This document shows, piece by piece, positions 7,882 to 16,158 of a stretch of DNA of 64,000 nt (position 1 is its first letter; each line of letters opens with the position of its first letter). The notes under the pieces are model-generated. The model was not told the origin of the DNA. It worked only from the letters and a program-made list of their open reading frames with translations, and did not search any database. Made by a program: the position numbers and the translations under genes. Source of the stretch: Actinomyces oris (lineage in GTDB: Bacteria > Actinomycetota > Actinomycetes > Actinomycetales > Actinomycetaceae). Where the stretch lies: positions 103,351-167,350 of the forward strand of contig NZ_MSGO01000036.1 in the NCBI RefSeq assembly GCF_001929375.1, given 5' to 3'.

Positions 7882-8928
7882 GTGGTGCGATTGTCTGTGG
7901 GGATCGGGCCGTCGGAGCCCGGGGGGCCGAGGAGGCCCGTCGCGCGGGGCGTGGCGGGCCGGCCCGGCGTGTCGACCGGAGGGGCGAATACCGGTGGGGT
8001 CGGCGGAGGTGCGGCGGCCGGGGCGGTCGCCGACGGCGCCCCCGCGCCCGAGGGGCCTGCGCTGGAGGCGCTCAGGGCCGTGGCCGCCGACGAGCGGGTG
8101 CGCGCCGCTGAGGCGGCGGTGCGTGAGGCCTGCTCCGAGCTGCGCTGGAACGAGGTCCTGCGGCGCCGGTGGCGCGAGGCCCGCGCCGAGGCCGCGATCC
8201 GGGGCGCCATCGCCTCGGGCGGCGTCGAGGGGGCGGTGGTCTCCGCCGAGGTGCTGCGCGAGCAGGTGGCCGCCGGCTCCCTCACCCAGGCCGCCACCGG
8301 TGACCCGGGCCTGGACGCCGTGGCCGGGCTGTGGCGCGCCGGGACCCGACTGGTGGGCTGGATGCCGGACCTGGTGGGGCGGGGGCGACCGGTGGTGCCC
8401 CCGGCGCGCTCGCTGCTGGCGGCGCTGCACCGCGACGTCGTCGGTCCCCTGGCGGCCGGTGGCCGGGTGGGTCTGGAGGAGGTCGGCGTGCCGCGCTCCG
8501 GGCGGGTGCGCGCCCGGGAGGGCGGTCCGGGGGAGGCGCCGCAGGGCGAGGAGCTGACGGTGAGGCTGGCGGGGCTGGTCGATCTCATGGAGGCGCAGCG
8601 GGCACCGGCACTGGTTCGGGCGGCCATCGTCCACGCCGAGATGCTGGCGGCGCGGCCCTTCACCGCCGGGAACGCGGCCGTGGGGCGGCTGCTCGTGCGT
8701 CACCTCCTGGTGCGTGACGGGCTTGAGCCGACCGGTACGGCGGTCACCGACCTCTATCCCGGCCGGGTGCCGGCGGCCTACGCCGAGGCCGCCGGGGCCT
8801 ACGCCTCGGGCACCATGGACGGGGTCGTGGCCTGGGTGGTGTGGCAGGCCGAGGCGGTGCTCGCGGGGGTTCAGGAGGCTCAGCGCCTGTGCCGGGCGGT
8901 GCAGGCCGGCACCTGGCGGGCCGGGTGA
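7882..8928 (+). CDS. Fic-like protein with degenerate active site
   Basis: About 348 residues with the Fic helical core. The signature helix region reads HAEMLAARPFTAGNAAVGRL near residue 255. Active Fic AMP-transferases have HPFxxGNGR with an essential histidine; here arginine replaces that histidine and three residues separate GN from GR. Nucleotidyl transfer by the standard mechanism is therefore unlikely. I chose GTG 7882 because CACAGT lies 6 nt upstream and the extra residues from 7753 are unconserved and overlap the divergent gene's promoter. Actinobacteria often keep such a gene beside the HAD-IB and Ssd/Tad genes, as here. Function unknown. Confidence 0.72.
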   Translation: MVRLSVGIGPSEPGGPRRPVARGVAGRPGVSTGGANTGGVGGGAAAGAVADGAPAPEGPALEALRAVAADERVRAAEAAVREACSELRWNEVLRRRWREARAEAAIRGAIASGGVEGAVVSAEVLREQVAAGSLTQAATGDPGLDAVAGLWRAGTRLVGWMPDLVGRGRPVVPPARSLLAALHRDVVGPLAAGGRVGLEEVGVPRSGRVRAREGGPGEAPQGEELTVRLAGLVDLMEAQRAPALVRAAIVHAEMLAARPFTAGNAAVGRLLVRHLLVRDGLEPTGTAVTDLYPGRVPAAYAEAAGAYASGTMDGVVAWVVWQAEAVLAGVQEAQRLCRAVQAGTWRAG

Positions 8929-8986
8929 TCCCGGGGCGGACCCGGCGAACCCGGGGCGGGCCCGGCCCGAGGCCCGGCCGGAGGAC

Positions 8987-9925
8987 TCAGATGCCGCGAG
9001 TGCCGCGAGTGCCGTGCGGGCCGCGTCGGGCCATGAGCCAGGCGGCGGTGCCCCCGACGGCCAGCACGCCGGCCACGTGGGCGATCACCGAGGCTCGGGT
9101 CGACAGGCTCGGGGGCTCCCAGCGCGGCCGCAGCCGCACCGGGCGGGCGAAGTCGCGCACCGGCCAGTCCCGCTCCTGCGCCAGGCGCCGCAGGTCCCGG
9201 TCGGGGTTGACGGCGACCGGATGGCCGACGGCGCTGAGCATGGGCTCATCGGAGATGGAGTCGGAGTAGGCCCAGCACCGGGACGGGGCGATGCCGTGGG
9301 CGGCGGCGTCCTCGCGCAGCGCCACCACCTTCTCCGAGTGCAGCATGGAGCGGGAGATGCGTCCGGTGAACAGGCCGTCCTCGCCGACCTCCATGTGGGT
9401 GGCCACGGCCCGGTCTGCCCCCACGAGGCGGGCGATGGGGGCGACCATCTCGGTGATGGAGGCCGAGACCACCACGACGTCGTGCCCGGCCCGGCGGTGG
9501 CCCTCGATGAGGTCGAGGGCCTCGGCGTAGACGGCCGGTTCGATCGCCGTGGTCAGGGCGCCCTCGACGACCTCCACCAGGTCCCGGCGGCTGATACCGG
9601 CGGACATGAGGGCCAGATGCTCCATGAGGCTGCTGGAGCGCTGGGTGCCGGCGCCCACCAGGAGGTAGGGGATCTGGGCGATGAGCCCGTAGGCCAGGGC
9701 GCGGGAGGAGATGAGGCCGCTGCGCCGCATCGGGGTGCCCAGCGCCCAGGTCGACGACGTCGCCAGGATCGTCTTGTCCAGGTCGAAGTAGGCCGCCGCG
9801 CGGTGCCCGGCGGGGGGCGGGTCGGCAGCGGGGCGCTCCGGCGCCACCGGTGGGGCGGTCGGTGCCGTCACCGGTGACGTCGCTGGCATTCGGGAGGGGT
9901 CGCTTGCGCGGTCCTGCGCGCTCAT
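8987..9925 (-). CDS. HAD-IB family phosphatase (SerB-like), membrane-anchored
   Basis: 312 residues. A Pro/Ala-rich 40-residue N-terminus is followed by the HAD motif I FDLDKT (nucleophile Asp48, acid Asp50), motif II VVVSASITEM, and a motif III/IV region with YSDSISDEPML. A hydrophobic segment near the C-terminus (VIAHVAGVLAVGGTAAWLMA) probably anchors it to the membrane. Members of this subclass dephosphorylate phosphoserine-like or lysophospholipid substrates; the substrate here is unknown. It is convergent with the Fic-like gene and divergent from the Ssd/Tad operon, an order also seen in mycobacteria. Confidence 0.87.
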   Translation of the reverse strand: MSAQDRASDPSRMPATSPVTAPTAPPVAPERPAADPPPAGHRAAAYFDLDKTILATSSTWALGTPMRRSGLISSRALAYGLIAQIPYLLVGAGTQRSSSLMEHLALMSAGISRRDLVEVVEGALTTAIEPAVYAEALDLIEGHRRAGHDVVVVSASITEMVAPIARLVGADRAVATHMEVGEDGLFTGRISRSMLHSEKVVALREDAAAHGIAPSRCWAYSDSISDEPMLSAVGHPVAVNPDRDLRRLAQERDWPVRDFARPVRLRPRWEPPSLSTRASVIAHVAGVLAVGGTAAWLMARRGPHGTRGTRGI

Positions 9926-10264
9926 GGACCCATCTCATCATGAGGGGACCTCCGGTGTCAGGTGTGTCAGCTCCGCGGTTGCCTCCGTCATCACCGCCGG
10001 CTCCCTGACCGGCCGCAGTCCTTCGCGGCGGGCGCGGGGCCACAGCCCCGTTTCTGCACCCCGTCTCCACAGGCCCGACGACGCCGCTGGGCGCAGCCGC
10101 GGGCGGGCCCGCACCCTGGTGGGGACTCGCCCGCGGCGCCGCAGTACCGCCGCGGGGTACCGGCCGAGGAGCCGGGAGGGCGGCTGTGGCAACGGCCGCG
10201 GGAACGGCTGGCAGGCCGCGGGGAAGGACTCGGGACAACGTGGAGACATGTGAAGGAGAGGACG
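9926..10264. other. Divergent promoter region between HAD-IB gene and ssd/tad operon
   Basis: This 339-bp stretch is GC-rich and open in one forward frame from 9962, but the encoded peptide is Arg/Pro-rich and lacks family resemblance. The likely start of the downstream gene is ATG 10265. I see no clear operator. Confidence 0.5.
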
Positions 10265-11425
10265 ATGCCGGTGAGGATGCCCGTGAGGCAGACGCGCGTG
10301 CCCCCGGGGGAGGGCGGGGGACAGACCGGGCAGTGGGAGCAGTCGGAGGAGACACTGATCATTCCGGCAGCGGAGGAGCCCGGGGGTGAGACGGCGCCGG
10401 AGCAGGGGGAGAAGGACCCGACGTCGGGAGCGACGGATGGGGCCGGGGCGACGCAGGCAACCCGGGTCAGGCCGGCGACGGGGCGGAGGCCGGCGTGGGA
10501 CGGCCGGGACGTCTCCTTCCCTCCCCTGAGACCCGCCGCCGACCGGCCTGCGCAGCCCGGTGCTGAGGCGCAGACGGGGGAGGGGACGACGGGCGCGGGG
10601 CGCACCGCCCAGGTCCTGGCCGTCACCGGTGCCCGCGGGGGCCTGGGGGCCAGCGTCCTGCTGCTGCACCTGGCGTGGGCGCTGGGACGCGCGGGCAGGC
10701 GGGTGGCGATGATGGACCTCGACCCCACCGGCGGCCTGGACCTCCTGTGCGGGGAGAGCGTCCTGACCGGGCTGCGCTGGGCGGACCTGCCGGCCGAGGA
10801 GTCGGCCTTCCGGCCCGGTCACCTCGTCGGGGCCCTGCCCGTGTGGCACGCCATGCCGGTCCTCACCGGGGACGTGCGTGGAGGCCCCCTGCCCTGCGCG
10901 GAGGCGGTCCTGAAGGCCATGCGGGCCGAGCACGACGTCGTGCTGGTGGACCTGCCCCGAGGGGCACCCCCGCCCCCGGGCGCCGGGGTCCTCATCGTCA
11001 CCGGGCTCGACCTGCGCTCGGCCATCGCCGCCGAGAGCATCGCCTCGCGACTGCGGGGCACGGCGCCCGCCGGTACCGACGCCGCCGACGCCCAGGCCGC
11101 CGACGCCGCCGCGGGGGTGCCGGTCTGGCTCGTGGCGCGCCAGGTGGGTGAGGACGTCGTCGTCGAGGACCTCGAGCTCATCACCGGCTGCCCGGTCCTG
11201 GGACAGGTCCCCACCGACCGGGTCCTGGCCAAGCGGCTGGCCCTCGGGGAGGACCCGGTGCGGGCCCGCTCGGCCATCCGGCGCGCCGCGAGCGCCCTGG
11301 CCCGGGAGCTGCTGCCCCGGCTCGCCGGTGCCACGACGCCGGGGAGCCGGCCAGTGAGCCGGCCAGCAAACCAGTCAGCGAATCAGTCAGACCATCAGAC
11401 GAGGAGGCAGTCATGGTCCCGGTGA
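10265..11425 (+). CDS. Septum-site-determining/CpaE-like MinD-superfamily protein
   Basis: 386 residues. About 110 acidic, low-complexity residues precede a MinD/ParA-type fold: VLAVTGARGGLGASVLLLHLAWAL is a deviant Walker A lacking the usual GKT/GKS ending, followed by RVAMMDLDPTGGLDLLCG and DVVLVDLPRG. The C-terminus is a Ser/Asn/Gln-rich tail. Proteins of this group (Ssd, CpaE/TadZ-like) sit beside tad secretion genes and place the pilus machinery or affect division. ATG 10265 follows AAGGAGAGGACG; the gene overlaps tadA by 13 bp. ATP binding is uncertain because of the altered P-loop. Confidence 0.85.
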   Translation: MPVRMPVRQTRVPPGEGGGQTGQWEQSEETLIIPAAEEPGGETAPEQGEKDPTSGATDGAGATQATRVRPATGRRPAWDGRDVSFPPLRPAADRPAQPGAEAQTGEGTTGAGRTAQVLAVTGARGGLGASVLLLHLAWALGRAGRRVAMMDLDPTGGLDLLCGESVLTGLRWADLPAEESAFRPGHLVGALPVWHAMPVLTGDVRGGPLPCAEAVLKAMRAEHDVVLVDLPRGAPPPPGAGVLIVTGLDLRSAIAAESIASRLRGTAPAGTDAADAQAADAAAGVPVWLVARQVGEDVVVEDLELITGCPVLGQVPTDRVLAKRLALGEDPVRARSAIRRAASALARELLPRLAGATTPGSRPVSRPANQSANQSDHQTRRQSWSR

Positions 11426-12669
11426 GTCCCGATCAACCCAGAGTCTCCGGTGGGACCGGGGCAGACGGCCCCGAGCTCGCCCGCGTCCGCAGTGCCCTGG
11501 CCCGCGGCGTGGGCCTGGAGGAGGCCCTCAACGACGCCGCCGCCCCCGCTACCGGACAGGTGGGGATGGCGCGCCTGGGGCAGAGGGTGCGCGCCGACGT
11601 CGACGGCGCCGGGCCGCTCCTCCAGCCCCTCATCGAGACCGACGGCGTCACCGACGTCCTCGTCAGCGGCGGGCGCACCTGGATCGACCGGGGGCACGGC
11701 CTCGAACCCGTCCCCGCCGCCACCATGGACGAGCCCGAGGTGCGGGCCCTGGCCGTGCGCATGGCCGCCTCCGCCCACAAGCGCCTCGACGACGCCTGCC
11801 CCGTCGTCGACGCCACCCTGCCCGACGGCACCCGCCTCAACGCGGTCCTGCCGCCCCTGAGCGCCGACGGCACCCTCATCAGCCTGCGCACCAAGCGCCG
11901 CCGTGGCTTCACCCTGGACGAGCTCACCGCCGCCGGCACCGTCGCCCCCGGACTGGACGAGGTCCTGGCCGCCCTCGTCACCGGCCGCGCCAGCTGCCTG
12001 GTCACCGGCGCCACCGGCACCGGCAAGACCACCCTCCTGGCCGCCCTGCTCGCACTCGTCCCGGCCACCGAGCGCATCGTGTGCATCGAGGAGGCCAGCG
12101 AGCTGCGCCCCCACCACCCCCACGTCGTCCACCTCCAGGAGCGCGGCGCCAACGTCCAGGGCGTCGGGGCGGTCTCCATGACCTCCCTGGTGCGCACCGC
12201 CCTGCGCATGCGGCCCGACCGGATCGTCCTGGGCGAGTGCCGCGGCCCCGAGGTACGCGACGTCCTCACCGCCCTCAACACCGGCCACGAGGGCGGCTGG
12301 GCCACCCTGCACGCCAACTCGCCCGCCGACGTCCCCGCCCGCCTGACCGCCCTGGGGGCGCTCGCGGGACTCGACGAGGCGGCCGTCGCCGCCCAGGCGG
12401 CCAGTGCCCTCGACGCCGTCGTCCACCTGCGCCGGCAGGCCGGCACCGCCGGGGCACGCCGCTTCGTGGCCTCCATCGGCGTGCTGCGGCGCGAGGCGTC
12501 CCCGGCCGGAGCGGTCCTCATCTGCGAGGAGGCCCTGCACGTGACGGGCGACGGCCGCCTGAGCCCAGGCCCGGCCGTATCGGCGCTGCGGGAGCGGGTC
12601 GGTCCGCAGGTCTTCGCCCGCACCGGCCTTGACGGACTGCCCGACCCGGGGGAGAGGAGACCCACATGA
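11413..12669 (+). CDS. tadA: TadA/CpaF secretion ATPase
   Basis: 418-residue type II/IV secretion ATPase. The N-terminal region reads PLIETDGVTDVLVSGGRTWIDRG; Walker A GATGTGKTTLL starts near residue 199. A CIEEASELRPHHPHVVHLQERGANV segment supplies the Asp box, and LRMRPDRIVLGECRGPEVRDVL the Walker B/His box with GHEGGWATLHANSP. It would power assembly of a Tad-type pilus or related pseudopilus at the inner membrane. AGGAGG precedes the ATG. Start and stop overlap the neighbouring genes, indicating one operon. No pilin gene is present downstream for it to act on. Confidence 0.93.
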   Translation: MVPVSPDQPRVSGGTGADGPELARVRSALARGVGLEEALNDAAAPATGQVGMARLGQRVRADVDGAGPLLQPLIETDGVTDVLVSGGRTWIDRGHGLEPVPAATMDEPEVRALAVRMAASAHKRLDDACPVVDATLPDGTRLNAVLPPLSADGTLISLRTKRRRGFTLDELTAAGTVAPGLDEVLAALVTGRASCLVTGATGTGKTTLLAALLALVPATERIVCIEEASELRPHHPHVVHLQERGANVQGVGAVSMTSLVRTALRMRPDRIVLGECRGPEVRDVLTALNTGHEGGWATLHANSPADVPARLTALGALAGLDEAAVAAQAASALDAVVHLRRQAGTAGARRFVASIGVLRREASPAGAVLICEEALHVTGDGRLSPGPAVSALRERVGPQVFARTGLDGLPDPGERRPT

Positions 12670-13976
12670 CCGAGACGGCCTGCATGACCGGCATGGCCTG
12701 CGTGGCGGTGGGCGTCGCGCCCCTGCCCCCGGCCGGGCACCTGGCCGGCCCGGCGGACGGACCGGTGCCCGGCGCCTGGATCGCGGCGGTCCTGGTCGCC
12801 CTGGCCGCCGCCGTGCTCCTGCTGCCGGCCCGCCGCGGCCTGCCCCGCGGCTTGACCACGGGAGCCTCCGCGGCCGAGGCTCGCCCGACGATGCGGCAGG
12901 CGGCGCTCACCGCGCTGCGCTCCCGACGCACCGGGGCGCCCGAACCGGACCTCGGCCTGCTGCTCACCGAGGTCGCCAGCCTCCTGCGCGCCGGCGCGAC
13001 GGCGCAACGGGCCTGGACGCGCGCCTGCCGGCGCGCGGGTCTCACCGAGGGCGTCGAGCCCGACGAGGATGGTGTCCCACCGGTGCTGCGCGCGCTCGCG
13101 GACCTCCAGCACGACTCGTGGCTGCCCCGATGGAGCGGCGGGCACCTGCACTGGCACCCGCCCCCAAGGGGGCAGCGGGCCCGGCAGAGGCGCGCCACCG
13201 CCGCCGGGGTGCCGGGCGCCGTCGCCTCCTGCCGCCTGTCGACCGCCCTGGGGGCGCCCCTGGCCGACATCCTCCAGACCGTGGCCGGCGGGGTGGCCGA
13301 GTCCGGTCGCGCCGAGGCCTCCCGGCGGGCCGCCCTGGCCGGTCCCCGCAGCACCGCCCGGCTCCTGGCCTGCCTGCCCGTGGTCGGCCTGGGACTGGGG
13401 ATGCTCGTGGGCGCCGACCCCGCCTCCCTCCTGCTCGACGGCGGCGTCGGCAGCGCCGTGGGGGCGCTGGGCATCGGCCTCATGGTGGTGGGGCACCTGG
13501 TGACCAGGCGCCTCATACGCTCCGCAACGGCTGAGGGCGAGGTCGTCGACGAGGCCCTGGTCCTGGACCTGGCCGCCGCCGCCCTGAGCGCCGGGGCCTC
13601 GGTGCCCGGGGTGCTCACCGCCTTGGGCCAGGCCCTGGAGGAGGAGGGCCCCGGCGTCGTGGGGAGGGCCTTGCTGCTGGGCGCCCCGTGGGAGGAGGCC
13701 TGGCAGGCGCCCGAGGACGATCAGTGGAGGGCGCGGCGCTCCCGCCTGGAGTCCTGTCTGCGCCCCGGCTGGGAGGACGGGGCCTCACCGGCCGCCCTCC
13801 TGGAGGCGACGGCGGCGAGCCTGCGCGCGGGGCGGCACGCCCGAGACGAGGAGGCCGCCGAGCGCCTGGCGGTGCGCCTGGTCCTGCCGCTGGGCGCCTG
13901 CCACCTGCCGGCCTTCGTCATTCTGGGGATCGCGCCGGTCGTCGCCTCGGTCGGCATGAGCATGCTCACCGGGTGA
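12666..13976 (+). CDS. Fused TadB-TadC type II secretion F-like membrane protein
   Basis: 436 residues carrying two T2SSF-like modules. The first, with LLLTEVASLLRAGATAQRAWTRA and a TALGAPLADILQTVAGGVAESGRAEASRRAALAGPRSTARLL segment plus two helices, resembles TadB. The second, DEALVLDLAAAALSAGASVPGVLTALG to RHARDEEAAERLAVRLVLPLGACHLPAFVILGIAPVV, resembles TadC. In mycobacteria these are two genes. It would form the membrane platform for the TadA ATPase, with which it overlaps by ATGA. The operon ends here; the usual Flp pilin, TadE and TadF are not found in the next 140 bp. Confidence 0.85.
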   Translation: MTETACMTGMACVAVGVAPLPPAGHLAGPADGPVPGAWIAAVLVALAAAVLLLPARRGLPRGLTTGASAAEARPTMRQAALTALRSRRTGAPEPDLGLLLTEVASLLRAGATAQRAWTRACRRAGLTEGVEPDEDGVPPVLRALADLQHDSWLPRWSGGHLHWHPPPRGQRARQRRATAAGVPGAVASCRLSTALGAPLADILQTVAGGVAESGRAEASRRAALAGPRSTARLLACLPVVGLGLGMLVGADPASLLLDGGVGSAVGALGIGLMVVGHLVTRRLIRSATAEGEVVDEALVLDLAAAALSAGASVPGVLTALGQALEEEGPGVVGRALLLGAPWEEAWQAPEDDQWRARRSRLESCLRPGWEDGASPAALLEATAASLRAGRHARDEEAAERLAVRLVLPLGACHLPAFVILGIAPVVASVGMSMLTG

Positions 13977-14116
13977 AGGCGCCCCGTCCTGCCGGCGTCC
14001 TGTCTCGGTGGTGCCCCCACCCGCCCACCGGCCGAACCACCGTATGAGGCACGCCCAAGTGGGTACTCCTGCCCGCGCGGGTGCGCGAACCCCCGGCGGC
14101 CTGGCACGATGGGGAC

Positions 14117-14629
14117 ATGGCACTGTCGAAGAAGCTGCTGAGCCGCGACGAGGTCGTGGTGCGGCACATGCACACCCACATCAAGGTCCTCCTGTGGCGG
14201 TTCGTCGTTGAGATCCTGCTGCTCGTGGTCGGCGTCGTCGCCTCGGTCATGGTCCCCGCCACCTGGCGGCCCTGGGGCATCCTGGCGATCTGGGTGGTGA
14301 TCCTCGTGGTGAGCGTCCCCCTGCTGCTCCTGCCGTGGCTGCGGTGGTACCTGTGCACCTACACGATCACCACCAAGCGCATCATCACCCGCTCCGGCAT
14401 CGTCAGCCGCATCGGCCACGACCTGCCCCTGACCCGGATCTCGGACATCCAGCTGGACAAGGACGTCACCGACCGCTTCTTCGGCTGCGGCACGCTGGCC
14501 CTGCAGACCTCCGCCGATGACCCGCTCCTCCTGCACGACGTCCCCCACGTAGAGACGGTCCAGGTGGAGATCTCCAACCTGATCTTCGACGACACCCAGG
14601 GCGCCATCGACGCCGACCCCCGCAGCTGA
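14117..14629 (+). CDS. Bacterial PH-domain membrane protein (bPH2/DUF304)
   Basis: 170 residues. Two adjacent transmembrane helices (about 30-48 and 56-80) are followed by a PH-like domain with the typical YTITTKRIITRSGIVSRIGHDLPLTRISDIQLDKDVTDRFFGCGTLALQTS pattern. The domain faces the cytoplasm; the family function is unknown. ATG 14117 is 6 nt after CACGAT, suggesting a leaderless message; an in-frame ATG at 14081 lacks such context. Convergent with ahpD. Confidence 0.88.
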   Translation: MALSKKLLSRDEVVVRHMHTHIKVLLWRFVVEILLLVVGVVASVMVPATWRPWGILAIWVVILVVSVPLLLLPWLRWYLCTYTITTKRIITRSGIVSRIGHDLPLTRISDIQLDKDVTDRFFGCGTLALQTSADDPLLLHDVPHVETVQVEISNLIFDDTQGAIDADPRS

Positions 14630-14662
14630 GCGGCACGGAGCCGCAGATACGCAGAGAGACGA

Positions 14663-14696
14663 CGGCCGCCGGTTCCTCAGGGGGAGCCGGCGGCCG
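14663..14696. terminator. Terminator hairpin between PH-domain gene and ahpD
   Basis: A 10-bp perfect GC-rich stem (CGGCCGCCGG / CCGGCGGCCG) with a 14-nt loop lies between two convergent genes. No strong T-run follows on either strand. Confidence 0.6.
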
Positions 14697-14719
14697 CCGT
14701 CGTGATCGTGGTGATCGGG

Positions 14720-15250
14720 TCAGTCGAGGGTCTCGACGACGCTGACCGCCTGGGCCACACCGGTCAGGGTGGCGGCGATGCGCACGGCCTCCCAGACCTG
14801 CTCGGTGCTCAGGCCCTCGCCGCGAACCGTGGCCTCGTGGGCGGTCACGCACTTCTCGCAGCCGTTGATCGTGGACACGGCCAGGATCCACAGCTCGAAG
14901 TCGACCTTCTCCACGCCGCCGGAGGTGCCCATGATGTTCATACGCAGGCCCATGCGCTCGTTGTCGTAGGCCGAGCCCAGGAAGTGGCGCGTGCGGTAGG
15001 CGACATTGTTCATCGCCATGATGGAGGCGGCGCCCATGGCGGCGCTGATGGCCTCCTCGGACAGGTGGGTGCGGGCGTCCTCCATGACCTGGACCAGGAC
15101 GGACTCGTTGCGGGTCGCGGCGGCCGCGGCCACGAAGGCGCCCCACTGCTGCTGCTCGGTCAGCGAGGAGGAACGGGACAGGGTGGACAGGTTCAGAGAG
15201 AGGTCCTTGGCCCACTCGGGCAGGGCGGAACGCAGGTTGTCGATGCTCAT
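14720..15250 (-). CDS. ahpD: Alkyl hydroperoxide reductase AhpD
   Basis: 176 residues. The AhpD thiol-disulfide motif [12 protein letters not shown] places the cysteines at 131 and 134 with His138 nearby, and the helical AhpD/CMD fold surrounds it. In mycobacteria AhpD passes electrons from dihydrolipoamide complexes to AhpC. It follows ahpC by 58 bp on the same strand, so the two are probably co-transcribed as a peroxide-detoxifying pair. Confidence 0.95.
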   Translation of the reverse strand: MSIDNLRSALPEWAKDLSLNLSTLSRSSSLTEQQQWGAFVAAAAATRNESVLVQVMEDARTHLSEEAISAAMGAASIMAMNNVAYRTRHFLGSAYDNERMGLRMNIMGTSGGVEKVDFELWILAVSTINGCEKCVTAHEATVRGEGLSTEQVWEAVRIAATLTGVAQAVSVVETLD

Positions 15251-15308
15251 GTGTTCTCGTTTCGTCGTCGTTCAGATAGTGAAGGTCAGGGGACGGGGCG
15301 GCGACCCG

Positions 15309-15887
15309 TCAGCTCATCTGGCTCAGGGCGTCGATGGTGGCGGCGCCGGCCTGCCAGTTGCAGGCGCACAGCTCGTCGGACTGAAGGGCGTCGAGCTGGC
15401 GCAGGACCTCCTCGGTGTTGCGGCCCACTGAGTCGGCGGTCACGGAGACCGACTGGATGACGTTGTGGGGGTCGATGATGAAGGTGGCGCGGTCGGCCTC
15501 ACCGGTGGGGCGCTTGATGCCCAGGGCCTCGGTGAGCTCGCGGCCCAGGTCGCTGGCCATGGGGAAGGGCAGGTCCTGGAGCTTGTCGTGGCTGCGGCGC
15601 CAGGCGTAGTGGGTGTACTCGTTGTCCACCGAGACGCCCACGACCTCGCAGTCGCGGTCCTTGAAGTCCTGGTAGAGGTCGCCGAAGGCGGCGATCTCGG
15701 TGGGGCACACGAAGGTGAAGTCCTTGGGCCAGAAGAAGACGACGCGCCAGGTTCCGGCGGGGACCTGCGAGGAGACGGTGGTGAAGTAGTCCTCGGGCTT
15801 ACTGGCCTCAACCTCCTTGAGGTTGCCGGGGACGACGGCGGTGAGCTCGTAGGCGGGGAACTGGTCTCCGATGGTGAGAACGGCCAT
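15309..15887 (-). CDS. ahpC: Alkyl hydroperoxide reductase AhpC (2-Cys peroxiredoxin)
   Basis: 192 residues. The peroxidatic cysteine is Cys61 in FTFVCPTEIAAF. The C-terminus has Cys174 and Cys176 in ELCACNWQAG, matching mycobacterial AhpC, which uses three cysteines. It reduces organic and hydrogen peroxides in the cytoplasm with AhpD as its reductant. The start ATG 15887 follows AGGAGGCACCC; the longer open frame to 16244 passes through the promoter and was discarded. Confidence 0.96.
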   Translation of the reverse strand: MAVLTIGDQFPAYELTAVVPGNLKEVEASKPEDYFTTVSSQVPAGTWRVVFFWPKDFTFVCPTEIAAFGDLYQDFKDRDCEVVGVSVDNEYTHYAWRRSHDKLQDLPFPMASDLGRELTEALGIKRPTGEADRATFIIDPHNVIQSVSVTADSVGRNTEEVLRQLDALQSDELCACNWQAGAATIDALSQMS

Positions 15888-15995
15888 GGGTGCCTCCTGA
15901 ATCGTGCGAATCGTGGTGCGAGTTGGTGCGGGTCTGCGCTGACCCGCACCAACCCGGGTCGGGTCGGGTCGGTGCGGGGCGGCTCCGTCGGTCCA

Positions 15996-16024
15996 ACCGT
16001 AAGACGCCAGCCCCATAGGCGCAA
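15996..16024 (-). promoter_or_regulatory. Predicted ahpC promoter
   Basis: On the minus strand TTGCGC (16019-16024) and TACGGT (15996-16001) are separated by exactly 17 bp, about 110 bp upstream of the ahpC start. The -35 box overlaps the palindrome at 16015-16040. Confidence 0.6.
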
Positions 16025-16040
16025 CTAAAAGTTGTCCTAT
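16015..16040. promoter_or_regulatory. Palindromic operator upstream of ahpC (OxyR-like)
   Basis: An inverted repeat with ATAGG...CAACT on the left, an AAA centre and AGTTG.TCCTAT on the right overlaps the predicted ahpC -35 box. ATAG...CTAT ends resemble LysR/OxyR sites, and this position suits an activator or redox-dependent switch. No oxyR gene is adjacent. Confidence 0.55.
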
Positions 16041-16047
16041 TTTTAAA

Positions 16048-16059
16048 AAGGCATGCCTT
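16048..16059. promoter_or_regulatory. 12-bp palindrome AAGGCATGCCTT between ahpC and the LLM gene
   Basis: A perfect palindrome in an AT-rich patch 8 bp from the ahpC operator. The AGG....CCT core recalls DtxR-family metal-regulator half sites, but it is shorter than a full box, so the assignment is weak. Confidence 0.3.
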
Positions 16060-16158
16060 ATCTGGTGGTGTTGCGGTGACGCGGCCGGCTCCCGGCCGCT
16101 CGAGCCCGTAGGCCGGTCCCCTGAAGGGGTCCTGGGGCGTGCGGGGCCCGTCGGCGGA

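Noticed and set aside
9962..10264. N-terminal extension of the Ssd/CpaE-like gene
   Set aside because: Arg/Pro-rich, unconserved-looking; ATG 10265 has a strong ribosome binding site.
11433..13496. 687-residue minus-strand ORF over the tad operon
   Set aside because: Antisense to well supported tadA and tadBC; Arg/Pro/Ser-rich with no family pattern.
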